From: Bacillota bacterium
GTDB lineage: Bacteria; Bacillota; Clostridia; Lachnospirales; Lachnospiraceae
Reading direction: 5' to 3'
Length of the DNA stretch: 64,000 nucleotides
Assembly: GCA_023443225.1 (NCBI GenBank)
Contig: JAEZVF010000038.1
Coordinates: forward strand, 1-64,000
The position numbers were made by a program, and so were the translations under genes. Positions 9,701-17,779 of this stretch are shown here, in pieces (position 1 is the first letter of the stretch; every line of letters starts with the position of its first letter). Below the pieces are notes generated by a model that had not been told where the DNA came from, did not search any database, and worked only from the letters and a program-made list of their open reading frames with translations.

Positions 9701-10327
9701 TTGAAAAACGGAAAAGTTAAATCAATTTGTGTAATTATAGCATTACTAGCTTTCATTCAGTTCTTATTATTCGTGATGAAACAATGTGTCTTTCTTCTAA
9801 TACCAAGGACGGATTATTCGGATCGTATGGGAACTATGTTTGGTATGGTTGTATTAACCATTTGCATTTTGATAATCTCTCAAAAGTTCAGAATAACCCT
9901 TTCTGTATTCCCAGCCAAGTTCAACACGGTTTATGTTTGTACCTCGATTGTGGCTGCCATACTGCTAATAACTACACCATCAAATTTCACCGGATTTCAG
10001 GCTATATCTTTGCTAGCCTACGGAAGTATTATTACTCCAATATTTGAAGAACTGATCTTTCGTGGCTACGTATGGAATAAACTTAATTTAATCTTTTCTA
10101 AAGAGTGGATGACTTATATTGTTTCAACTATCCTTTTTGCACTGTGGCATTTCGGTTACATTAGCTCCATAGCTTTTCGAGTTAATGAAGGTTTACTCCA
10201 TGTAATGATTTGGAAGGTTATCATTGGTTTATGTTATGGAATTGTATTAGGAGTTGTTCGTTTAAAAACAAAGAATTGCTACTCAACAATCCTAGTGCAT
10301 GGCGTAATGAACATATTTGGCAGGTAA
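9701..10327 (+). CDS. CPBP family intramembrane metalloprotease (CAAX/Abi)
   Basis: The 208-residue multi-pass membrane protein uses a TTG start behind GAGGTGATATAG. It carries the CPBP motifs EELIFRGYVW (motif 1, near residue 115), FALWHFG (motif 2, near 145) and a C-terminal VHGVMN. The two Glu and the His residues are the expected metal ligands and catalytic residues. Relatives cleave prenylated proteins or bacteriocin-related peptides, or serve as immunity proteins. It is the last host gene left of the integrated element. Confidence 0.87.
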   Translation: MKNGKVKSICVIIALLAFIQFLLFVMKQCVFLLIPRTDYSDRMGTMFGMVVLTICILIISQKFRITLSVFPAKFNTVYVCTSIVAAILLITTPSNFTGFQAISLLAYGSIITPIFEELIFRGYVWNKLNLIFSKEWMTYIVSTILFALWHFGYISSIAFRVNEGLLHVMIWKVIIGLCYGIVLGVVRLKTKNCYSTILVHGVMNIFGR

Positions 10328-10341
10328 GTATATTTAATTAA

Positions 10342-10394
10342 AAAAAAGATTTCGAAAAACCTTTCTATATTTAAGGCTTTCCGAAATCTTTTTT
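10342..10394. terminator. Bidirectional terminator at the left element junction
   Basis: A perfect 13-bp inverted repeat (AAAAAAGATTTCG with CGAAATCTTTTTT) is flanked by A and T runs, so it can stop transcription in both directions. Before the element inserted, it would have lain directly 3' of tRNA-Leu and 3' of the CPBP gene. Confidence 0.8.
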
Positions 10395-10424
10395 AATGCG
10401 GATAGAGGGACTCGAACCCTCACG
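10395..10424. repeat. attL: 30-bp direct repeat of the tRNA-Leu 3' end
   Basis: Identical over 30 bases to 35990-36019. It holds the T arm and 3' acceptor strand of tRNA-Leu (reading on the minus strand), but the sequence diverges immediately after CACG, so this copy is not a tRNA gene. Confidence 0.92.
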
Positions 10425-10477
10425 GCAATTCTGAAATAGGCTTAAAGAAAGGGGATTTGCACTGCATCTTCTTTAAG

Positions 10478-10507
10478 TGTAATCAAGGTGTAATCTAAAA
10501 TGTAATC
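10478..10507 (+). promoter_or_regulatory. Three TGTAATC boxes, candidate integrase arm sites (left)
   Basis: TGTAATC occurs at 10478, 10489 and 10501, all in the same orientation and about one helical turn apart. The same heptamer is repeated three times at the right end (35886-35924). Paired arrays at both ends of an element are the usual layout of arm-type sites bound by the N-terminal domain of tyrosine integrases. Confidence 0.6.
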
Positions 10508-10672
10508 AACAGAACCTTTTATCGGAGGGTCTTCTAGTGCTATATAACATCAAATTTAAGTTAATGCCTGTGTTCTAATTCCGCAATTTTTATGATTATT
10601 TTATCTATTTCATAATACTTTATTATGTGCTACAATATTTAGGATAAAGTCACATAGAGCAAAGGGAAGTAT

Positions 10673-12175
10673 ATGGAGAATACATTAATAACAAATGTGG
10701 TTGAAACCACTTTAAAATATCTTGAGGGTATGCCAAAAGAGAAGCGTAAGGCTATCGGCCAGTTCTTCACATCGACAGAAACAGCCCAGTATATGGCAAC
10801 AATGTTTGATGCACCGATGAAGAAAGAGTTAAGTATATTAGACCCCGGTGCGGGTTCAGGCATTTTATCGGCGGCTCTCGTAGACAGATTACAAGATGAA
10901 GATAATGTAGAGCGGATTATTCTTACCTGTTATGAAACAAGTGAGGATATACTGCCTATATTAAAGGCCAATCTTCAATATATACAAGAACATTCGAGGA
11001 AGCCATTAGATTATAAAATTATAGAGGAGAACTACATAACTTCGCAGAAGGCAGACTTCAATGAGGAGCTGTTTGCTAGTGCTAATCCGGCCAAGTATGA
11101 TTTGATAATAGGTAATCCACCATACCTGAAGATAGCAAAAGATGCTATAGAAGCCTTAGCTATGCCTGTTGTGTGCTATGGTGCACCCAATTTGTACTTT
11201 TTATTTGCAGCTATGAGTTTATTTAATTTGGATAAACAGGGTGAGATGGTGTATATTATTCCCCGTTCTTGGACTTCTGGTGCCTATTTTAAGGCATTTA
11301 GAGAGTATTTTCTGACAGAGGGAACACTATGCCAAGTGCATTTATTTGTAAGTAGAGATAAGGTATTTGACCATGAAAGCGTACTTCAAGAAACAATAAT
11401 TGTTAAGGTAAATAAGTCAAACAACCATAATAATATAAAGATAACCTCAACAAATTCAAATCAAGATTTCCAAAATATCAATACCATAAAGGTTCCTTAC
11501 AATACTATTATATATGGAGTTGATAAGTATGTTTATCTTGTAACCACACAGGAAGAATTAAGGGTATTACAAACACTTGAGAAATGGAAAGATACATTGC
11601 CCACTATTGGCCTGAAAATGAAGACAGGCTTAACAGTTGACTTCCGTAGCTGGGATTATCTAAGGTATGAGCCAGGAGAGGGAGTTGTTCCATTGTTTTA
11701 TTCGCAGCATATTCAAGCTGGTAAAGTTGTATTTCCCATTCAAAAAGAATATGAGTATATAACCACAGAACGCAGCGGGTTAATCCAAAGGAATAAGAAT
11801 TACTTACTGGTTAAGAGATTTACAGCCAAAGAGGAAAAGCGAAGATTACAATGTGGTACTTATCTGGCATCCTCACTGCCACAGTACGAGTTTATAAGCA
11901 CTCAAAATAAAGTGAATTTCATAGAAGGTCTTACACAGGATTTATCGGCCGAGATGGTTTATGGTCTATATGTGTTATTCAATTCAACTATATATGATTT
12001 GTATTATAGGATTCTAAATGGCAGTACACAGGTTAACTCGACAGAGATAAATGCAATGCCTGTTCCACCATTGAAGCTTATAGAACAATTAGGCAAGGCA
12101 TTAATAAAGGCAGATGATTTATCAGTAGAAACATGCGATAAAATATTGGAGGTACTTATAAATGAGCAGAATTGA
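10673..12175 (+). CDS. N6-adenine DNA methyltransferase of a PstI/BsuBI-like type II system
   Basis: The 500-residue protein has SAM motif I LDPGAGSGILSA (near residue 60) and the gamma-class catalytic motif IV IIGNPPYLK (near residue 143). The N-terminal GQFFTSTETAQYMATMF is typical of M.PstI/M.BsuBI/Eco57I-type adenine methyltransferases. A C-terminal target-recognition region follows. It should methylate the site cut by the next gene's product, inferred to be CTGCAG. The reading frame overlaps the endonuclease gene by 14 bases. CTGCAG is present inside the element (for example 14291 and 20196), so methylation is needed for self-protection. Confidence 0.9.
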   Translation: MENTLITNVVETTLKYLEGMPKEKRKAIGQFFTSTETAQYMATMFDAPMKKELSILDPGAGSGILSAALVDRLQDEDNVERIILTCYETSEDILPILKANLQYIQEHSRKPLDYKIIEENYITSQKADFNEELFASANPAKYDLIIGNPPYLKIAKDAIEALAMPVVCYGAPNLYFLFAAMSLFNLDKQGEMVYIIPRSWTSGAYFKAFREYFLTEGTLCQVHLFVSRDKVFDHESVLQETIIVKVNKSNNHNNIKITSTNSNQDFQNINTIKVPYNTIIYGVDKYVYLVTTQEELRVLQTLEKWKDTLPTIGLKMKTGLTVDFRSWDYLRYEPGEGVVPLFYSQHIQAGKVVFPIQKEYEYITTERSGLIQRNKNYLLVKRFTAKEEKRRLQCGTYLASSLPQYEFISTQNKVNFIEGLTQDLSAEMVYGLYVLFNSTIYDLYYRILNGSTQVNSTEINAMPVPPLKLIEQLGKALIKADDLSVETCDKILEVLINEQN

Positions 12176-13082
12176 TGAAGCAAGAGAGTTTTTAAAAGCA
12201 ATAGGTATGCCTAAGGCTCAACAGGCTGACTTATGCTGTTACTCTTTATTGGCGATGTGCGGGGTAACACCGAGTACAGCATGGAATGATGCAGCAAATG
12301 CGTGGATTAGAATACACGATATTATGCAATTTACCAGTCAGTATTATGGAGTGACGTATGCAGAGAATAGCCGTGAAACCTTTAGGAAACAGGCAATGCA
12401 CCATTTCCGAAATGCAGCATTGACAGAGGATAATGGTAAGGCTACTAACTCACCAAATTACCGATATCGTATTACTGAGGAAACCTTAGAGTTGATACAA
12501 CATATAGGTAGCCCGGAATGGGAAGAAATGTTGGCCGAGTTCAAGCAACATCATACAAGCCTTGTAGACCTATATGCTTCAAAAAAGGTAATGGAGAAAA
12601 TGCCTGTAAATATAAATGGTGCCGATTTCACATTCTCGCCGGGTAAGCATAACCTATTACAAAAGCTTATAATTGAGGAGTTTGCACCTCGCTTTGCACC
12701 ACATAGTGAGTGCCTTTATGTTGGTGATACAATAGCAAAAGACCTTGTAAAGGATGTAGACAAGTTGAGAGCATTGGGGTTTGAAATAACATTGCATGAT
12801 AAGATGCCAGATGTTGTGTTATATAGAGAAGATAAGGATTGGATTTACTTTGTAGAGTCAGTAACCTCTGTTGGGCCCATGGACCCCAAACGTATTATAG
12901 AAATCAATGCTATGACTACCGGTGTACGGAGTGGTAAAATATTTGTAACAGCCTTTTTGGACTTCCAGACATACAAGAAGTTCTCGGAGTCCTTGGCTTG
13001 GGAAACTGAGGTCTGGATAGCAGATATGCCCGACCATATGGTACACTTAAACGGTGATAGGTTCATGGGTCCAAGAAATTAA
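12162..13082 (+). CDS. BsuBI/PstI-family type II restriction endonuclease
   Basis: The 306-residue protein has the family's N-terminal helical DNA-binding part (SRETFRKQAMHHFRNAAL near residue 68). Its C-terminal nuclease domain contains SPGKHNLLQKLIIEEFAPRF (near 160), LYVGDTIAKD (near 186), MPDVVLY (near 216) and the YFVESVTS strand (near 228). These are the conserved blocks of R.PstI and R.BsuBI, which cut CTGCAG. It follows its cognate methyltransferase with a 14-base overlap. Specificity is inferred from the family, not shown. Confidence 0.9.
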   Translation: MSRIDEAREFLKAIGMPKAQQADLCCYSLLAMCGVTPSTAWNDAANAWIRIHDIMQFTSQYYGVTYAENSRETFRKQAMHHFRNAALTEDNGKATNSPNYRYRITEETLELIQHIGSPEWEEMLAEFKQHHTSLVDLYASKKVMEKMPVNINGADFTFSPGKHNLLQKLIIEEFAPRFAPHSECLYVGDTIAKDLVKDVDKLRALGFEITLHDKMPDVVLYREDKDWIYFVESVTSVGPMDPKRIIEINAMTTGVRSGKIFVTAFLDFQTYKKFSESLAWETEVWIADMPDHMVHLNGDRFMGPRN

Positions 13083-13134
13083 ACATAATGCCTACACTAA
13101 TTTTATTTGCTATTCCCCAATAAACATACATTAA

Positions 13135-13180
13135 AGAATAAGCGGTTATGTGCAGAGTATAGTACATAACCGCTTATTCT
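13135..13180. terminator. Bidirectional terminator between convergent operons
   Basis: AGAATAAGCGGTTATGT and its exact 17-bp complement flank a 12-base loop. It lies between the endonuclease gene (plus) and the zinc-ribbon gene (minus), so it can serve both. Confidence 0.75.
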
Positions 13181-13257
13181 GTATAGTCATCACATACAGC
13201 TGTATTCCTTGTATTTACGTGGTTCTATCAGCATTTCTTCTTATATAATAAGGTCAA

Positions 13258-13737
13258 TCATAAGTAACCACCGAGTTTATATACACACCATCTATCACTA
13301 ATTCCCAGTGTCCAATCATATAGCTCCGCTATGGCTTTCCGTAACTCTTTATTCGCTGGCGTATGGCGTGTGGTGTCACCACAATAGCTAAATAAAAGCA
13401 TAGACATGGGCTTACCGATGTGATTAAGCACATAGTTTAGTGAATATGGGACTTGATGAGCATATTGGTCGGATTCAAACTCGAAGTGCTCAGGCAGACC
13501 CTCAAAGATGAATTTATCATACGGTTTTTCAAAGCCTATAAAGATTTCTGCTACACACATTTCGCTTACTGTATATGACTCACAAGTAGCAAATGCCACC
13601 TGATACTCAGACTTAGATAGCATCTCAACAACTTTTCTCAAACGGCCATCCACACGTATCATAGAATTATTGCACTCAGGACAGGTACTGGGACGCTTAG
13701 TATACTTCTTTGTTTTACAATTAGGGCAGTATCTCAC
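13258..13737 (-). CDS. Zinc-ribbon protein, unknown function, paired with the resolvase
   Basis: The 159-residue protein has an N-terminal zinc ribbon (YCPNC at 3-7 and TCPEC near 18-22). An alpha/beta region of about 110 residues follows, without recognisable motifs. Its start lies three bases after the stop of the upstream resolvase gene on the same strand, so the two are co-transcribed. A DNA- or RNA-binding accessory to the recombinase is possible but unproven. Confidence 0.65.
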   Translation of the reverse strand: MRYCPNCKTKKYTKRPSTCPECNNSMIRVDGRLRKVVEMLSKSEYQVAFATCESYTVSEMCVAEIFIGFEKPYDKFIFEGLPEHFEFESDQYAHQVPYSLNYVLNHIGKPMSMLLFSYCGDTTRHTPANKELRKAIAELYDWTLGISDRWCVYKLGGYL

Positions 13738-13740
13738 GTT

Positions 13741-14364
13741 CTATTCGCCTCCTTGTTCTTTGACTTCATTCAGGAAGTTGAAGAACGTATTCCGCTTAAG
13801 GCCAGTCATCTCCATAGCTTGCTTAGCCTTTATCTGCCGTGTCATATACAGCTTATAGGCTTCATCCCAGTTATCAGGTTTCTCAACACGTTTGCGGCCT
13901 TTAAACTTTTTCTGCTGTTTAGCAATAAAAATCCCTTCCTTTTGTCGTTCCAGTAGGTTGTTGCGTTCAAATTCGTGAATAGCTCCCAGCATAGTGAGCA
14001 TGAGTTTTCCTGTGGGTGTTGTAGAATCCAGACCCTCTTTAAGGCTTATTAGCTTAACACCAGCCTTTGTCAGATTTTCCGTGATGCTTAAGAGGTCCTT
14101 TACATTTCTTGCTAAACGGCTGAAATCAAGAACATAGACCGTATCACCCGGACGCACATAAGATAACATTTCTTGCAGCTTAGGTCTTTGTGTGTCCTTA
14201 GCAGACTGTTTCTCAATATAAATCTTGTACAGGTTCAAATCCTTAAATGCTTCTAATTGCCTCGCTTCGTTTTGTAAAAGTGATGATACTCTGCAGTAGG
14301 CTACACGGGTTTTATCTGCTACGTCTTTGTTCTCAATAATTCTACTTCCATTTTCGTTTTTCAT
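13741..14364 (-). CDS. Serine recombinase (resolvase/invertase family)
   Basis: The 207-residue protein has the catalytic resolvase domain: AYCRVSS with the nucleophilic Ser near residue 28, LDFSRLARN (near 100), and GKLMLTMLGAIHEFERN (near 133). A long E helix and a C-terminal helix-turn-helix (KAKQAMEMTGLKRNTFFNFL) complete the TnpR/Hin layout. It may resolve element dimers or invert DNA. Palindromic repeats directly upstream (14471-14541) are candidate crossover or operator sites. Confidence 0.9.
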   Translation of the reverse strand: MKNENGSRIIENKDVADKTRVAYCRVSSLLQNEARQLEAFKDLNLYKIYIEKQSAKDTQRPKLQEMLSYVRPGDTVYVLDFSRLARNVKDLLSITENLTKAGVKLISLKEGLDSTTPTGKLMLTMLGAIHEFERNNLLERQKEGIFIAKQQKKFKGRKRVEKPDNWDEAYKLYMTRQIKAKQAMEMTGLKRNTFFNFLNEVKEQGGE

Positions 14365-14470
14365 ATCATTGCCCCTTCCGTTCCGTAATCATAGGCAAAT
14401 CATACTCTTTAGTTTGTCTGTAGTCAATAGACTATGACAAACATACGTTTAAAAAACTAAAAGAAAGTAC

Positions 14471-14541
14471 AAACAAACTACTTTCGGCTGATTTCACTAT
14501 GTTCTTTTAATTGGTTTGTAGTATACTACAAACAAACTACC
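14471..14541. repeat. Palindromic and direct repeats upstream of the resolvase gene
   Basis: GTTTGTAGTATACTACAAAC (14515-14534) is a perfect 20-bp palindrome. CAAACAAACTAC occurs at 14471 and again at 14530. The arrangement fits a res/hix-type recombination site or an operator for the divergent genes at 14364 (minus) and 14704 (plus). The rest of the 340-bp gap between these genes is A+T-rich and holds no ORF. Confidence 0.5.
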
Positions 14542-14628
14542 TGAACAAAAGTCAGATAGCACTATTGTCTTACAACTGTCATTCATAAAGTTTTAGTTGA
14601 ATAATGAATCGGTATACATCGACAACTG

Positions 14629-14642
14629 ATTGTTGATAGTTG
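14629..14642 (+). repeat. ATTGTTGATAGTTG upstream motif, copy 1
   Basis: This 14-bp sequence lies upstream of the AbiGi-like gene and is repeated exactly at 15735-15748 before the next gene. The similarity extends upstream (GTATA...GAC..CT). Here a TATAAT (14674-14679) lies farther downstream than in copy 2. Confidence 0.5.
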
Positions 14643-14703
14643 GGATATTGTGGATTGTGTCATTGGCATATGGTATAATTGACTAAAAAAGGAGATACAT
14701 AAG

Positions 14704-15315
14704 ATGAAGCATGATGAGTGGAGGGAAAGGTTTAAACATAGAAATGACATAACCTCAAGAATCACACACTTAACCAATGGGGATACCAACGAGAAAGCTT
14801 TTGAAAATCTTTTAAACATACTAAAAGATAAAAAAATAAAAGGTGGATTAGGGTATGTAAATGGTAATACTCCTGTTGTGTGTTTACAAGAAGCGCCTTT
14901 ATATTCAATAGCAGAAAATCTGATGTATGAAAAGTCTTTAAGAGAAGAAAGCAAATCTAATAAAAGCAGGTATAGAGCCTTCGGGCTAAGATTTGTAAAG
15001 ATATTTATTTATAGAATGGGTGGTAGACCAGTAATATATGAAAATGCTAAAGAAATGAGAAAAATAATACCTGCAAGCGAGTATTGGAGATTAGTTGATA
15101 TGCAGCTTTCTGATTTAGATAATTTAATTGATTGGAGTCACGAAAGAGAGTGGAGAGTAAAAAATGAATTATGTTTTGAATATACAAACACAGAAATAAT
15201 TGTTCCATCAAACACGTATTATAAAAAATTAATTACTTATTGTGACGACAATAACAGGATGGACATATTAAGAGAAGTAAATGGTATTGTTACTATGAAC
15301 AGTATTAATTACTAA
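14704..15315 (+). CDS. AbiGi-like / ADP-ribosyltransferase-fold putative defence protein
   Basis: The 203-residue soluble protein shows ordered short motifs: RITHLT (near 20), LLNILKDKKI (near 38), PVVCLQEAPLYS (near 58), a GLRFVK block (near 95), GGRPVIYE (near 107) and DWSHEREWRV (near 145). A His-Thr start, a 'CLQEAPL' strand and a late Glu resemble AbiGi/DUF2971-type proteins and the ADP-ribosyltransferase fold. That link is from memory and is inferential. Its position beside a restriction-modification pair supports an anti-phage role. RBS AAAAAAGGAGATACATAAG. Confidence 0.5.
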   Translation: MKHDEWRERFKHRNDITSRITHLTNGDTNEKAFENLLNILKDKKIKGGLGYVNGNTPVVCLQEAPLYSIAENLMYEKSLREESKSNKSRYRAFGLRFVKIFIYRMGGRPVIYENAKEMRKIIPASEYWRLVDMQLSDLDNLIDWSHEREWRVKNELCFEYTNTEIIVPSNTYYKKLITYCDDNNRMDILREVNGIVTMNSINY

Positions 15316-15393
15316 GTATTATTACTACCAACTATGAATATTAGTGGTCATAGTGGTGTAATTTACCTACTAAATTTAGATGGGAGACTTATA

Positions 15394-15502
15394 TTATGTT
15401 TTAGCATCAACATTGGACAGTTCTTTCAGCTCATCTTTATCACTATTACCATTAAACAAAGCGACAAAGTCTGTGATTTCACCATTGTCATAATCAGCAA
15501 CA
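15394..15502 (-). pseudogene. 3' fragment of an unknown gene, minus strand
   Basis: On the minus strand a coding-like frame reads VADYDNGEITDFVALFNGN then SDKDELKELSNVDAKT and a stop at 15394-15396. It is preceded directly by an (AT)11 tract with no in-frame start beyond it. The acidic, well-formed C-terminus looks like the tail of a real protein whose 5' part is lost. The rest of the 15316-15801 gap contains no other credible gene. Confidence 0.35.
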
Positions 15503-15524
15503 ATATATATATATATATATATAT
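15503..15524. repeat. (AT)11 dinucleotide repeat
   Basis: Twenty-two bases of uninterrupted AT. It lies at the break point of the gene remnant on the minus strand. Confidence 0.95.
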
Positions 15525-15734
15525 CATTGCAAAATACTAGAAAAGTGGTATAGAGTGTTCCGGGAGTACAAAGTATTATCTAGAATATAAAATTAATGGA
15601 AAAAATAAAAAGAAGAGATTATAGAGTTCAAGTGATTTTAGCCATCGACCATCAATATTAGGTTGGTGGTTTTTATTAGGCTCTGAAATGACGGTGAAAT
15701 GAGCCTAAATTAAATGGAAGTATATTGACGGCTA

Positions 15735-15767
15735 ATTGTTGATAGTTGCTATATGTTGGTATATAAT
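15735..15767 (+). promoter_or_regulatory. ATTGTTGATAGTTG copy 2 with overlapping sigma-A promoter
   Basis: The 14-bp repeat (15735-15748) includes a -35-like TTGATA (15739-15744). A TATAAT (15762-15767) follows after exactly 17 bases. It should drive the gene at 15802. A regulator bound to the repeat would overlap the -35 box. Confidence 0.55.
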
Positions 15768-15801
15768 GTAAGAAAGATACGAAATCTTAAGGGGGAAAAG
15801 T

Positions 15802-16215
15802 ATGAGAAATCACGAAATAAATCAAGAACTCAGTAAGTATGCAGATTGCATAAAAAGAACTATTGCATTGGCACAGATAAGATATGATGAAGAAGATACA
15901 TCTATATCTGAACTAGAAGATTTGAATTGGGATATAGAAGATTTACAGTTGAAGGGTGCAGAACTAGAATTATATAAATACTTGTGTTCCCTTGATTTTG
16001 AGAGTCTGGCAGTTATACAAACATTAATGAGTATAGGTCGAGATTATTCCTGTGTAGAGGATGATGGCACATATAATTATCATAATGTGAGAAAGTACAT
16101 GGATGACTTAGGATGGCCAGATGATAAGTCAGATACTGCAAATTATTTATCGGAAAAGGCTCCATTGGCTGAATATCTAAAGGAAGGTTGTAAAAAAATA
16201 GGGTTTACTCTATAA
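15802..16215 (+). CDS. Hypothetical acidic protein, possibly DUF3775
   Basis: The 137-residue acidic protein is mostly helical by composition. The segment LDFESLAVIQTLMSIGRDY (near residue 54) recalls DUF3775, and a GWPDD turn near residue 107 is followed by an amphipathic C-terminus. No catalytic motif is visible. It is the first of three closely spaced genes (15802-17308) with strong RBSs and shares its upstream repeat with the AbiGi-like gene. Confidence 0.5.
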   Translation: MRNHEINQELSKYADCIKRTIALAQIRYDEEDTSISELEDLNWDIEDLQLKGAELELYKYLCSLDFESLAVIQTLMSIGRDYSCVEDDGTYNYHNVRKYMDDLGWPDDKSDTANYLSEKAPLAEYLKEGCKKIGFTL

Positions 16216-16231
16216 AAGGAGGTATTTATTT

Positions 16232-16690
16232 ATGAATGAGACAAAGCAATGGATTTGCGATAAATGTGGAAGAAAGATTGAAAATGTAAATGAAGGCTGG
16301 GTTGAATGGTTAATACCTTCAACGGACAATATTCCAGAGAGACATAATTTCGGAATACGTATTGTTCATTCAGATACCTGTATTTATACAGACTGTGAAT
16401 GTGATAATCATAAAGCTATTCCAGCTGACGCAAGTTTAAAGGATTTTACTGGAGCTGACGGACTTATGGATTTACTTCGTTTCATAAGCGATGACGAATT
16501 TAAGGATAAAGAAGAGGTTCTTGAGGTAATAAAGAGAATACATATACCTGGATATGAAGAAGCTAGAAAACATATTGATGCAGCAATTGATGATGGAGTT
16601 TACGAACCTAACACTAAAGAAAATTACTGTAGTCAGCATGATATTGAAAATATTTTGAACTTTGCAGCTAAAAATAAAGCTATATTGTAA
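16232..16690 (+). CDS. Hypothetical protein with N-terminal zinc-knuckle
   Basis: The 152-residue protein starts with ICDKCGRKI, a CxxC knuckle. Further Cys/His residues (SDTCIYTDCECDNHK near residues 48-62) probably complete a zinc site. The rest is helical and acidic. It begins 17 bases after the preceding stop behind AAAAGGAGGTATTTATTT, so co-transcription is likely. Function unknown. Confidence 0.55.
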   Translation: MNETKQWICDKCGRKIENVNEGWVEWLIPSTDNIPERHNFGIRIVHSDTCIYTDCECDNHKAIPADASLKDFTGADGLMDLLRFISDDEFKDKEEVLEVIKRIHIPGYEEARKHIDAAIDDGVYEPNTKENYCSQHDIENILNFAAKNKAIL

Positions 16691-16702
16691 GGGGGATATA
16701 AG

Positions 16703-17308
16703 GTGGATTATATTGGTGTTGGTGGAATAATTGCTACGCTTGTAGTTGGCATATTATCATGTCTTATAACGTGGTTGGTGGCGAAAAAAGGTATAACTAA
16801 AAAAAAATTAACTTACGAAGTAACAGTATCGCCAATATTATCAAATAATGTGGGGAATGTGAATAAATTAAAAATTTATTATGGAGATGATTTATTATCT
16901 GAACCACACATGTTAACAGTAAATATAAAAAATACTGGTAATTGTGCTATATTAAATCCACCGATTAGAATATTAGTAAATGAAACTGATAATATTATAC
17001 CCGGATATATTGAAGACATCCCTTTTGGATATGAAAAGTTATGGAATGTTAACAGAAAGGATAATCAAGGCACTATTGAGTTGATACATATTAATAAAGG
17101 GCAGACAGTAAAGGCAAGGTTTTATTTGGATAAAGCTCCCAAAGAAGAGCCAAAATTTGTATGTCCGATGGAAGATGTTGAAATAAAAAAGATATTAAAT
17201 AGTGATGCATATAGTGAAATTATAAATTCAGTATATGATAATATGTCTGGAGGGATACTTACTTCTAGTATTCAAAATCTTATGAAAATTATTAGAAAAA
17301 TCATATAG
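16703..17308 (+). CDS. Membrane-anchored hypothetical protein
   Basis: The 201-residue protein begins at a GTG behind GGGGGATATAAG, 13 bases after the previous gene. One transmembrane helix (about residues 6-26, VGGIIATLVVGILSCLITWL) is followed by a Lys-rich stop-transfer segment. A beta-rich domain contains LTVNIKNTGNCAI, like an immunoglobulin or CARDB strand pair. The soluble domain should face the cytoplasm. Function unknown. Confidence 0.55.
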   Translation: MDYIGVGGIIATLVVGILSCLITWLVAKKGITKKKLTYEVTVSPILSNNVGNVNKLKIYYGDDLLSEPHMLTVNIKNTGNCAILNPPIRILVNETDNIIPGYIEDIPFGYEKLWNVNRKDNQGTIELIHINKGQTVKARFYLDKAPKEEPKFVCPMEDVEIKKILNSDAYSEIINSVYDNMSGGILTSSIQNLMKIIRKII

Positions 17309-17378
17309 ATTTACCGATTATAAAAGAGTAATTGTTGGTCTGTCTTTATTTTTATTATGTTATATCTACTGTGGTTTT

Positions 17379-17558
17379 GGCAACGCCATCAATTCTCAAA
17401 TTAAGTCCATCGTTGAGGAAACCCATGTACACGGTTCCGCTATCAGCGTATCTAGTTTGATTAAGCTGACAGAAAAGTACCGTCCTATGAGATATGACCA
17501 TAATAAGCTGAAGGATATACTATCGCTGGATAGACAGGTTTTATTAGCTGATTTATAA
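17379..17558 (+). pseudogene. 3' remnant of a gene, possibly a restriction endonuclease
   Basis: A 59-codon coding-like tail, GNAINSQIKSIVEETHVHG through LSLDRQVLLADL, ends at a TAA at 17556. No start codon precedes it in frame, and the frame closes at a stop near 17283. The tail resembles the C-termini of some type II restriction endonucleases (AlwI-like), but this is from memory only. It fits a decayed second defence gene. Confidence 0.4.
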
Positions 17559-17578
17559 AATTACAAACTATACAGCTC

Positions 17579-17623
17579 AAAATAGCATCTTAGGAGGATT
17601 TTGTATACCTGAGGTGCTATTTT
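17579..17623 (+). terminator. Long hairpin after the gene remnant
   Basis: AAAATAGCATCTTAGG can pair with CCTGAGGTGCTATTTT over 16 positions with only G-T wobbles. It probably ends transcription of the 15802-17558 segment. Confidence 0.6.
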
Positions 17624-17779
17624 ATGCCCTTTTAGCTTTTACTCGACACTATATGGCTTGTGATACTCTTTGCTTTAATCAGACCAGTTCACACATACCT
17701 TATTGTATAAATATACCAAAATAACCTATATTAATAACTTGCATTTTTGTTAATTATTTTTGTAAATTATGCTTTTTGG

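Noticed and set aside
10395..10424. Second tRNA-Leu gene at the left junction
   Set aside because: Only the T arm and acceptor 3' strand are present; the sequence diverges after 30 bases.
15334..15540. 68-codon plus-strand frame ending in an Ile-Tyr repeat
   Set aside because: Its end is the (AT)11 tract, it has no RBS, and the minus strand carries a better coding-like tail here.
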